From the NCBI GenBank assembly GCA_002327525.1, contig DCWG01000014.1, positions 1 through 16,854 of the forward strand: 16,854 bases of DNA. Direction: 5' to 3'. The DNA comes from Gammaproteobacteria bacterium UBA2168. Lineage in GTDB: Bacteria; Pseudomonadota; Gammaproteobacteria; Pseudomonadales; Azotimanducaceae. A program made the translations under genes and the position numbers. Positions 6,743-12,937 of this stretch are shown here, piece after piece; position 1 is the first letter of the stretch, and each line of letters begins with the position of its first letter. Below the pieces are notes generated by a model. It was not told where the DNA came from. It was given only the letters and a program-made list of their open reading frames with translations, and searched no databases.

Positions 6743-6751
6743 TGATACAAT
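6743..6751 (+). promoter_or_regulatory. Extended -10 promoter for the acyl-CoA dehydrogenase operon
   Basis: TGATACAAT at 6743-6751 combines a TGn extension with TACAAT, one base from consensus. The -35 region at about 6723 (CCCTAG) shows no match, as is tolerated in extended -10 promoters. The predicted start near 6758 leaves a leader of about 34 bases before the ATG at 6792, with GAGAGG at 6781-6786 as ribosome site. The opposite strand of the same bases reads TTGTAT, 17 bases from a weak TAGGGT, a possible divergent fur promoter. Confidence 0.45.
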
Positions 6752-6791
6752 GGCTGGTCCTGTTACGGGAGAGACACCGTGAGAGGGGCAT

Positions 6792-7994
6792 ATGCTGAAT
6801 CTGACCATTCCTGAACACATTCGTCCACTGAGAGAGCGCGTGCTCGGATTCATCGAGCAGGAAGTCTATCCCGTGGAAGCCGACCTGGTGACAGACAAGG
6901 TCGGCTCCCGACGCGGCGATATGCTGCGGGGACTCATGGACAAGGCCAAGGGGCAGGGTCTGTGGGCGCTCGGCCATCCGGAGGAAATCGGCGGTGGCGG
7001 GCTGCCGTTCATGGACTACGTGTTCGTCAACGAAGTGGTGGGCCGGTCCGAGATTGCTATGGTCGCACTCGGCACCCACTCGTTGCAGGACTCCATAATG
7101 TTGCATCGTTACGCCAGTGACGAATGGCGTGACAAGTATCTGAAGCCGCTGGTGGACGGGGAAGTGTTCCCGAGCTTCGGCATGACGGAACCGGGTGTCG
7201 CGAGCTCCGATCCCACACAACTTCAAACCCGGGCGGTGCTCGAGGGTGACGAATGGGTCATCAACGGACGAAAGTGGTTCACATCCGGAGCCGGGACGGC
7301 CGCCTACACGACAGCCATGGTGCGTACCGAGGATGAGGAAACACCGGATCATTCGGCTTTTTCCATGATCGTGGTGCCGACGGATACGCCCGGCTACAAC
7401 ATCATTCGGGACGTGAAGGTGATGGGGCAGGCCGAGGGGCACTATGAGGTGGTTTACGACAACGTGCGCGTGCCGAAGGCGAATCTCCTTGGCCCGCGCG
7501 GGCAGGGATTCAAGATCGCCCAGCAGCGTCTCGGCCCGGGACGGATTTTCCACTGCATGCGCTGGCTCGGCCAGGCACAGCGTGCGTTCGACCTGATGTG
7601 CGAGCGCGCCAATAATCGCGTTGCTTTCGGCAAGACGCTCGGCGAACACCAGCAGATTCAGAAGTTCGTTTTCGATTCGGCCGCGGAGATCCAGGCCAGC
7701 CGCCTGCTGACGTTACATGCGGCTCAGAAAATCGACGACGGTGATGAAGCGCGCGTGGAGATCGGGCTCATTAAGGTGTATGGGGCGTCGATGCTACACA
7801 ATGTTATAGATCGCGCCATCCAGGTGCACGGCGCGCTCGGCGTCACCGAAGACACGCCTCTGGAGCGGATGTACCGCCATGCCCGGTTCGCGCGTATCTA
7901 CGACGGTGCTGACGAGGTGCACGTGCAAAACACGGCACGCCGTGTTCTACGTCGCTATCAGAGCGGTGAAGGATTCGATTTCGGATTGCGTTGA
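6792..7994 (+). CDS. Acyl-CoA dehydrogenase (ACAD10/11-like)
   Basis: This 400-residue FAD flavoprotein oxidises an acyl-CoA to its 2,3-enoyl-CoA. The N-terminal helical domain includes GQGLWALGHPEEIGGGG; the middle beta domain has FGMTEPGVASSDPTQLQT and WVINGRKWFTSGAG, the FAD/acyl-binding blocks; the C-terminal helices include QQRLGPGRIFHCMRWLGQAQ, RVAFGKTLGEHQQIQKF and QVHGALGVTEDTPLERMYRH. The ending RIYDGADEVHVQNTARR (DEVH at 374-377) resembles the ADGPDEVH motif of the ACAD10/11 branch rather than the short-chain EGTxEIQ type; those enzymes act on longer or unusual (for example hydroxylated) acyl chains. The ATG at 6792 has GAGAGG 5 bases upstream. The stop overlaps the next start in TGATG, so it is coupled to the SDR. 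The substrate is unknown. Confidence 0.95.
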   Translation: MLNLTIPEHIRPLRERVLGFIEQEVYPVEADLVTDKVGSRRGDMLRGLMDKAKGQGLWALGHPEEIGGGGLPFMDYVFVNEVVGRSEIAMVALGTHSLQDSIMLHRYASDEWRDKYLKPLVDGEVFPSFGMTEPGVASSDPTQLQTRAVLEGDEWVINGRKWFTSGAGTAAYTTAMVRTEDEETPDHSAFSMIVVPTDTPGYNIIRDVKVMGQAEGHYEVVYDNVRVPKANLLGPRGQGFKIAQQRLGPGRIFHCMRWLGQAQRAFDLMCERANNRVAFGKTLGEHQQIQKFVFDSAAEIQASRLLTLHAAQKIDDGDEARVEIGLIKVYGASMLHNVIDRAIQVHGALGVTEDTPLERMYRHARFARIYDGADEVHVQNTARRVLRRYQSGEGFDFGLR

Positions 7995-8785
7995 TGGCAG
8001 ATCTCAGTTCGAAGGTGGCGGTGGTCACGGGCGGCAGCCGTGGCGTGGGTAAGGGTATCTGCGAGGGCCTGGCGGAAGCCGGAGCGACCATCTACCTGAC
8101 GGGGCGCAGCCAGTCGTTTGATGACCTGCCCGCTGAGCGCACCATCCAGGCTACCGCGCGTCTGGTGGAGGAGCTCGGCGGTAAAGCCATTCCCGTGGCG
8201 GTGGATCACGACGACGACGACCAGGTGCGTGCGTTGTTCGATCGCGTAGCGAGCGAGCAGGGCCGTCTGGATGTACTGGTAAACAACGTCTACAAGATTC
8301 CGCATCCTCCTGCCTGGGGCGGTGGCTTCTGGGAGCACCCCATATCGGTGTGGGATGATCAGTGTGGTGTGGGTCTGAGAGGCTACTACGTTGCCTCGGT
8401 GCTGGGTGCGCCCCTGATGGTAGCGAATCGCAGCGGTTTGATCGTGAACATTTCCTCGGGGGGCGGGGATACTTATGCGTTCAGCGCGTCGTACGGGGTG
8501 TGCAAAGCGGGCGTCGATCGCATGGCCCAGGATATGGCCATCGAGCTGAAGGCGCACCGGGTGGCGGCGCTGTCACTGAGACCCGGCGTGGTCAAGACCG
8601 AGTTCATTCTCGATGCGGTGGCAAGCGGGGCTGCACGGATGGATCTAGATACAGCGGAGTCGCCGCGTTTCACCGGACGCTGTATTGCAGCTCTCGCGAT
8701 GGATCCGGATGTCATGGAGAAGAGCGGTGGGATTTTCTCGGTGGCGCAGCTGTCGCGCGAATACCGGTTCCGGGATCTGGATTAG
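7994..8785 (+). CDS. Short-chain dehydrogenase/reductase, DHRS1-like
   Basis: This 263-residue classical SDR has the nucleotide loop TGGSRGVG at residues 12-19, VLVNNVY at 95-100 (in place of NNAG), the catalytic Ser in NISSGGG near 154, and YGVCK (Tyr167, Lys171). The block GGFWEHPISVWDDQCGVGLR and the following GYYVASVLGAPLM match the human DHRS1 type, whose members carry FWE-P-WDD-x-x-VGLRGHY; they are NAD(P)H-dependent carbonyl reductases. The ATG at 7994 is preferred over the TTG one codon earlier because it forms the TGATG coupling with the acyl-CoA dehydrogenase stop. Together they suggest dehydrogenation and keto/hydroxy steps on the same acyl-CoA or its ring-bearing substrate. Seventeen bases downstream begins the broken dienelactone hydrolase of the same operon. 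Confidence 0.93.
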   Translation: MADLSSKVAVVTGGSRGVGKGICEGLAEAGATIYLTGRSQSFDDLPAERTIQATARLVEELGGKAIPVAVDHDDDDQVRALFDRVASEQGRLDVLVNNVYKIPHPPAWGGGFWEHPISVWDDQCGVGLRGYYVASVLGAPLMVANRSGLIVNISSGGGDTYAFSASYGVCKAGVDRMAQDMAIELKAHRVAALSLRPGVVKTEFILDAVASGAARMDLDTAESPRFTGRCIAALAMDPDVMEKSGGIFSVAQLSREYRFRDLD

Positions 8786-8802
8786 AAAACCGAAGAAGGG
8801 GG

Positions 8803-9002
8803 ATGGCGGTGCTGGACAGAGAAATCGACATCGCCACCGGCGATGGCACGATGAACACCTTCATCACCCATCCGGAGGAGGGCGGCCTCATCCGGTGGTG
8901 ATATTCCTGATGGATGCGCCGGGCAAGCGGGAGGAACTGCACGCTATGGCACGCCGCATTTCCTCTGTTGGCTACTGCGTCATGCGACCCAACCTGCGCT
9001 GA
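8803..9002 (+). pseudogene. Dienelactone hydrolase family protein, frameshifted and truncated
   Basis: From ATG 8803 (with AAGGGGG just upstream) the frame reads LDREIDIATGDGTMNTFITH and PEEGG, then leaves the family and stops at 8911. In the next frame the likeness continues at once: PHPVVIFLMDAPGKREELHA, MARRISSVGYCVMRPNLR and a TGA at 9000-9002. Family members read PxDGxMxTFIxxPxxGGPhPvVlflMDApGkReEL...MARRLAsvGYxVlxPNLyYR. The break is a single missing base in GGCGGCC at 8881-8887, where GGC GGC CCT is expected. Besides the frameshift, everything after the PNL motif is missing: the nucleophile Cys/Ser elbow, Asp and His, about 170 residues. Dienelactone hydrolases open lactone rings during aromatic breakdown; this copy cannot. 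Confidence 0.78.
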
Positions 9003-9106
9003 TCGCCTCCCGATTTACGGGGCTCTCAGCCGGGCGCGTGTTTTTTTTGAATTTGTGCGCATGGTCGTAGTGGGATGACACGCTTGAATGCGTGGGGAGG
9101 CTAAGC

Positions 9107-9541
9107 ATGCAAACAGTACGTGTGATGCTGAAGTTCAAGGGAGCGCATGTATACAGCGTCTCGCCGCTAGAGTCGGTGTTCGTAGCCATTCGGTTCATGG
9201 CAGAGAAGGAAATTGGCGCGCTGCTGGTGATGCAGGAAGGGCATCCGGTGGGGATAGTTTCCGAGCGCGACTACACGCGCAAGGTGATCCTGCGGGACCG
9301 CGCATCGAAACACACCCGCGTTTCGGAAATCATGACCTGCGACCTCATCACGGTGGGGCTAGACGATCACATGGATCATTGTGTCGCTTTGATGCGAGAG
9401 CACCATACACGGCACCTTCCCGTGATGGAGGAAGGGCGTATGCTCGGGGTGTTGTCGTTACGCGATCTGTTTTCGGCCATCATCGACGAACAGCAGCACA
9501 CCATCGAGCATCTGGAGCACTACGTGCGGGGGCAGGTCTAG
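9107..9541 (+). CDS. Two-CBS-domain protein
   Basis: This 144-residue cytoplasmic protein consists of one Bateman module. CBS1 covers about residues 8-65, with EKEIGALLVMQEGHPVGIVS and the SERDYTRK motif (52-59); CBS2 covers about 72-128, with VSEIMTCDLITVGLDD, LMREHHTRHLPVMEEGRMLG and VLSLRDLFSA. It ends in a short helix (HTIEHLEHYVRG). CBS pairs bind adenine nucleotides and act as energy or redox sensors; free-standing ones like this modulate partners that cannot be named here. The ATG at 9107 is chosen over the GTG at 9092 because GGGGAGG sits at 9094-9100, ideally spaced. It is preceded by a T8 tract at 9041-9048 and by the dead dienelactone hydrolase, so it probably has its own promoter, which I could not identify. 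Confidence 0.92.
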   Translation: MQTVRVMLKFKGAHVYSVSPLESVFVAIRFMAEKEIGALLVMQEGHPVGIVSERDYTRKVILRDRASKHTRVSEIMTCDLITVGLDDHMDHCVALMREHHTRHLPVMEEGRMLGVLSLRDLFSAIIDEQQHTIEHLEHYVRGQV

Positions 9542-9704
9542 AACCAGCCAACCCGCCTCACATAGAAGCCATCGGCGTGTAATCACAGCGATGAGGGCGT
9601 CCATGGCGTGCGATATCCGCGCGCATGAGCGCGATGTGCCCGAAATCCCTCGTTCTCGCAACCACGCGACCCTTCTCGATGGCGGACCTGCGATACCTGG
9701 ACCA

Positions 9705-10769
9705 CTACCCGGTCATCTCCGTGATGCGTTGCTCGCTCATACCGGCGTGCCCGGCTGCGGCGACGATTCCCGCCCAGCTGTTGTTATCGATGGGAATGCC
9801 CGCATCCAGTCGCTCGACCACACTCTCACGTTCAGGTTCTCCGGGGATGCGAACCTTGTCGAAGCCGCTGGCGGGCGTGGTGCTGTGCAGGTAGGCGACC
9901 ATCTCGCGTACCTCTTCGTTGAAGGCGTCGATGCCATCGAAGACGTTGGGATCCAGCACGAACATCAGCATGTTGTTCACGACGTTGTTGTTGCGCTCGC
10001 GCCCGGGTTGCGCGGTCCATTCGCCGGCCAGGCCGCCCCCCAACAACTCACACATAACGGCCAGCCCATATCCCTTGTGCTTGCCAAAAGGTCCGAGCGC
10101 GCCGAAAGGCACTTCGTACATGACCGATGCATCGGTGGTAGGCAGGCCCTCGTGATCGACCAGGCAACCCTCGGCAACGGCCTCACCTTTCATGTGAGCA
10201 ACCCTCACCTTGCCGAGCGCCACCGCGCTGGTCGCCATGTCCAGCACGATGGGCATGGCGTCCGGACGCGGCACCACGCAGCAGAAAGGATTGGTGCTCA
10301 TGCGCCGATCCCGGCCGCCCCACGGGGACACCTGTGGTTCGTGACCCACAACGTTGACGAAATGCACGGATACGAATCCGGCGCTACCGCAGACCTCGCC
10401 GTAGGTACCGATGCGGCCAAGGTGATGACAGTTGCGCACACCGGCACACACGATGCCCGTGTTTTTCGCACGTTCGAGCGCTATATCCGTGGCTTCGCGG
10501 CCGACAACCTGACCGAAACCAAACTGTCCGTCGATCAGCAGCACCGCGCCGTTGTCTTTTACGATTTCGGCGTGGGCGTCCTGCTTCAGGTGGCCGACAC
10601 CGATGTTGTGGACGTAGGTGGGGATCATGCCCACGCCATGCGAGTCGTGCCCTTTCATGTTGGCCCATACCAGATGATCGGCCACTTCGCGGGCCACGAC
10701 CTCAGTGCTGCCTGCGGTGGTGAAGATTTCGGTGACGAAATCGGTCAGTTGTTGTTGTTCGATGAGCAT
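9705..10769 (-). CDS. Malate/L-lactate dehydrogenase family (Ldh_2) oxidoreductase
   Basis: This 354-residue NAD(P)-dependent enzyme belongs to the family of YbiC/YiaK/AllD-type 2-hydroxyacid dehydrogenases, not to classical Rossmann lactate dehydrogenases. Signatures are NMKGHDSHGVGMIPTYV (the SHGV motif, His44), VRNCHHLGRIGTYGE, NPFCCVVPRPDAMPIVLDMA, and GPFGKHKGYGLAVMCELLGG with the family's HKGYGL block. The family oxidises or reduces 2-keto/2-hydroxy acids such as malate, lactate, ureidoglycolate or diketogulonate; which one cannot be told. The start MLIEQQQL at ATG 10769-10767 is favoured by AAAGGA 6-7 bases upstream; a longer frame upstream looks non-coding. It is divergent from the SMP-30 gene, 82 bases away, a spacing suited to a shared control region. 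The SMP-30 lactonase neighbour hints at sugar-acid or lactone-derived substrates. Confidence 0.93.
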   Translation of the reverse strand: MLIEQQQLTDFVTEIFTTAGSTEVVAREVADHLVWANMKGHDSHGVGMIPTYVHNIGVGHLKQDAHAEIVKDNGAVLLIDGQFGFGQVVGREATDIALERAKNTGIVCAGVRNCHHLGRIGTYGEVCGSAGFVSVHFVNVVGHEPQVSPWGGRDRRMSTNPFCCVVPRPDAMPIVLDMATSAVALGKVRVAHMKGEAVAEGCLVDHEGLPTTDASVMYEVPFGALGPFGKHKGYGLAVMCELLGGGLAGEWTAQPGRERNNNVVNNMLMFVLDPNVFDGIDAFNEEVREMVAYLHSTTPASGFDKVRIPGEPERESVVERLDAGIPIDNNSWAGIVAAAGHAGMSEQRITEMTG

Positions 10770-10776
10770 TGTGTGT

Positions 10777-10797
10777 CCTTTCTGACTCCTTTCTGAC
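10777..10797 (-). repeat. Tandem 11-base repeat duplicating the ribosome site of the dehydrogenase
   Basis: On the plus strand CCTTTCTGACT is followed directly by CCTTTCTGAC. Read in the direction of the dehydrogenase this is GTCAGAAAGG twice, each copy holding an AAGGA Shine-Dalgarno core. The proximal copy is correctly spaced from the ATG at 10769; the distal one is 11 bases further out. Confidence 0.55.
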
Positions 10798-10851
10798 GGG
10801 AGACTTTTTATCACAGTTGCCTCCCCTGTGGGCATGTGACAAGGTCAGGAG

Positions 10852-11754
10852 TTGGCTCGTTTGGGGGGGACGACATTGGAAAAACTCGCCGAAGGCTATG
10901 GGCTTATCGAAGGACCGGTCTGGGACCCGGAATGCGGACTGCTGTTTAGCGATGTATTAAACGGTGGCGTGTTCTGTCTCGATGCGGGTGGAGTGGTGAG
11001 CACGGTGTTCGAGCATCGACGCGGCATTGGTGGCATGTCGCTCTACGACGGTGGCGAGGGGACCGAAGGGCTGATCGTCAGCGGCCGCAACATTTCCTAC
11101 AAACCGTTCGATGGCGGGCAAACCCTCACCGTGCTCGATCGTGACGAGGACGCGGGGCTCGTTGGCTACAACGATATCACCACTGATGCGGCCGGGCGTA
11201 TTTACGCCGGATCGCTCGGATCCTCACCCGTGTTCGATGACGGTCGGGAGCCTGCCGCGGGTGACTTGTACCGTATCGAACTCGACGGCAGCGCTTCTGT
11301 CGTGGGCCGCGATGTCCAGTTGACCAATGGGCTTGGCTTTTCGCCGGACGGGCACACGCTCTACCACTCGGATTCCAGGCGTCAGGCGGTGTTCTGCTAC
11401 AGCGTGGATGCGGACGGCAGTGTTGGTGAGAAACGCGAGTTTTGCGTTACGGAACGCGGTGTACCCGATGGATTGGTGGTTTCAGAGGATGGGGCCGTGT
11501 GGGTCGCGCTTGCCGGTGGCGGGCAGGGCGTTGGCGTATTCGATGAAAACGGCAGCTTTCGCGAACACATCGAGATTCCGCTACCGATGTGCACCAGCCT
11601 GTGCTTCGGCGGCGAGGACCTCAGGGAACTCTACATCGTGTCCGGCTCGGATGGCGCGAACGGCGATCGGGCAGGGGCGGTATTCAGAATACGCACGAGC
11701 CTCCCCGGCCTGCCGGTACCACCGGCACGAGTGGCGCTGACGACAAGTTCATGA
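10852..11754 (+). CDS. SMP-30/gluconolactonase family lactonase
   Basis: This protein of up to 300 residues is a six-bladed beta-propeller metal-dependent lactonase. With numbering from 10852, all four expected metal ligands can be placed: Glu20 in GLIEGPVW, Asn107 in VGYNDITTD, Asn159 in QLTNGLGFSPDGHTLYHSD, and Asp206 in RGVPDGLVV. The family hydrolyses sugar lactones and related ring esters to hydroxy acids. There is no ATG at the N-terminus. Three TTG codons (10852, 10861, 10876) are possible starts: AGGAG at 10847-10851 fits 10861, and the G7 run at 10863-10869 fits 10876, just before the conserved LEKLAEGYGLIEGP. The outermost start is listed, but the true one is probably 10861 or 10876. 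No signal peptide is present. It leads a plus-strand cluster with enoyl-CoA hydratase and CoA-transferase. Confidence 0.9.
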   Translation: MARLGGTTLEKLAEGYGLIEGPVWDPECGLLFSDVLNGGVFCLDAGGVVSTVFEHRRGIGGMSLYDGGEGTEGLIVSGRNISYKPFDGGQTLTVLDRDEDAGLVGYNDITTDAAGRIYAGSLGSSPVFDDGREPAAGDLYRIELDGSASVVGRDVQLTNGLGFSPDGHTLYHSDSRRQAVFCYSVDADGSVGEKREFCVTERGVPDGLVVSEDGAVWVALAGGGQGVGVFDENGSFREHIEIPLPMCTSLCFGGEDLRELYIVSGSDGANGDRAGAVFRIRTSLPGLPVPPARVALTTSS

Positions 11755-11788
11755 CTGAGATTCAAGACGAAAAACGAAGGAGATAGAA

Positions 11789-12619
11789 ATGGCGAGAGAA
11801 CCCATCGAAACGGGCAGCGAAGCCCTGTTGGCGTATGAAGAAGACGGTGTGGCTGTGCTCACGCTGAACCGCCCGCAGGCACGCAATGCCATGGGCGACG
11901 GAATGACCGAGGGACTCGCTGCGGCGCTGCAGTACGCAGAGAACGCATCCCAGATCCGTGCGATCGTCGTGACGGGAGCGGGCGGTGCATTTTGTGCCGG
12001 TGGAGATGTGAAGGGGATGGCTGCCGGTGGCGGAGGCGGCGGGCAGGGGCCCTCGCTGGATGAGCGCATTCACGCACAACGGCTCAATCAGCGCGCGACG
12101 GCGGGAAAGATGTTTCTGATGCCGAAACCGGTGATCGCGTCGCTGCCCGGGCCGGCCGCGGGCGCGGGGCTTTCACTGGCACTGGCCGCAGATCTGCGCA
12201 TCATGGCCGATACCGCGTTCATCACCTCTGCATTCGCGAAGGTCGGCTTCTCCGGTGACTACGGCGGCACTTTCTTCCTGTCGCAATTGGTCGGTAGCGG
12301 CAAGGCCAGGGAGCTGTACTATCTCTCCGACCGGGTCAGCGCACAGGAGTGCCTGCAGCTTGGCATTGCCAATCAGGTGGTACCGGCAGATGAGCTCGAG
12401 AGTGCGACCATGGCGCTGGCGCGGCGTCTGGCTGAGGGCCCGCCGGTGGCCTACCGGTACATGAAGGAGAACTTCAACCGCGCCTCAATGGGAGGGGATG
12501 TGATCGACTGCCTCGACCTCGAAGCGACACACCATGTGCACGCGGGCCTGACGGAAGACCATCGCAACGCGGCGAAGGCGTTCGTTGAGAAGACGCAGCC
12601 GGTGTTCGTCGGCAGATAG
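11789..12619 (+). CDS. Enoyl-CoA hydratase/isomerase (crotonase family, PaaG-like active site)
   Basis: This 276-residue protein has the crotonase fold. The oxyanion-hole segments are GAFCAGGDVKGM (67-78) and LPGPAAGAGLSLALAADLRI (119-138). In hydratases two Glu residues add water. Here the first Glu position falls in ITSAFAKVG, where no Glu is present, whereas an Asp occurs at 157 in FSGDYGGTFFL; the second Glu (175, in KARELYYLSDRVS) is kept. The GDxGGTxFL pattern is the one I associate with PaaG-type enoyl-CoA isomerases, where the Asp moves the proton. Double-bond isomerase is therefore as likely as hydratase. A Gly-rich loop (AAGGGGGGQG, 78-87) lengthens the substrate-side loop. A strong AAGGAG site precedes the ATG, 34 bases after the SMP-30 stop, so the two share an operon. 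Confidence 0.9.
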   Translation: MAREPIETGSEALLAYEEDGVAVLTLNRPQARNAMGDGMTEGLAAALQYAENASQIRAIVVTGAGGAFCAGGDVKGMAAGGGGGGQGPSLDERIHAQRLNQRATAGKMFLMPKPVIASLPGPAAGAGLSLALAADLRIMADTAFITSAFAKVGFSGDYGGTFFLSQLVGSGKARELYYLSDRVSAQECLQLGIANQVVPADELESATMALARRLAEGPPVAYRYMKENFNRASMGGDVIDCLDLEATHHVHAGLTEDHRNAAKAFVEKTQPVFVGR

Positions 12620-12937
12620 GCCGGCATCAGCCGCGATGGACATCCGGGCGGCGGCGCGCAACGACGTTATAAATGGATTTGCGATCTGGCGGGAGGCCAC
12701 CGTCCGTGCTCCCGTGGTGGATACGCGACTATGGGACGGCTGTGGGCCGGTTTTGCGCCGGCTGATCGCTGCGTGGCCTCAATGCTGGTCATGACCGCTG
12801 CGGCGCCGTTGGTTGCGGTGATCCTGTTTGCCGGTGCACTTGTTCAGCGCGTTTCCGATCTTTGACCACTGCGGTTGGAAATCGGGCGCTGGCACGTGAG
12901 AAGGTGAGGCTTTCTCGTTCACAGAGGAGTTCGCGGT
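12620..12937 (+). other. 318-base gap between hydratase and CoA-transferase; possible small membrane ORF
   Basis: No recognisable gene lies here. A plus-strand frame from ATG 12731 to TGA 12865 would encode 44 residues, MGRLWAGFAPADRCVASMLV, then a hydrophobic stretch (MTAAAPLVAVILFAGALV) and QRVSDL. That is one membrane span, but no good ribosome site precedes it. It may be a small membrane protein, the end of a lost transporter, or chance. A TTGACC at 12862-12867 resembles a -35 box but has no -10 at the right distance. GAGGAG at 12924-12929 is the ribosome site of the next gene. Confidence 0.3.

Noticed and set aside
6405..7649. Minus-strand open frame of 414 codons opposite the acyl-CoA dehydrogenase
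   Set aside because: It is antisense to a clear acyl-CoA dehydrogenase and to fur in another frame; it is His/Arg-rich with no domain pattern. It arises from high-GC codon structure.
9009..9048. Possible Rho-independent terminator: small hairpins followed by a T8 tract
   Set aside because: The two candidate stems have only 4-5 pairs, and the nearest ends about 9 bases before the T run, so it does not fit a standard terminator.
9591..10796. Plus-strand open frame of 401 codons opposite the malate/lactate-type dehydrogenase
   Set aside because: This is a shadow frame of the dehydrogenase; the minus-strand product has all family motifs and this one has none.
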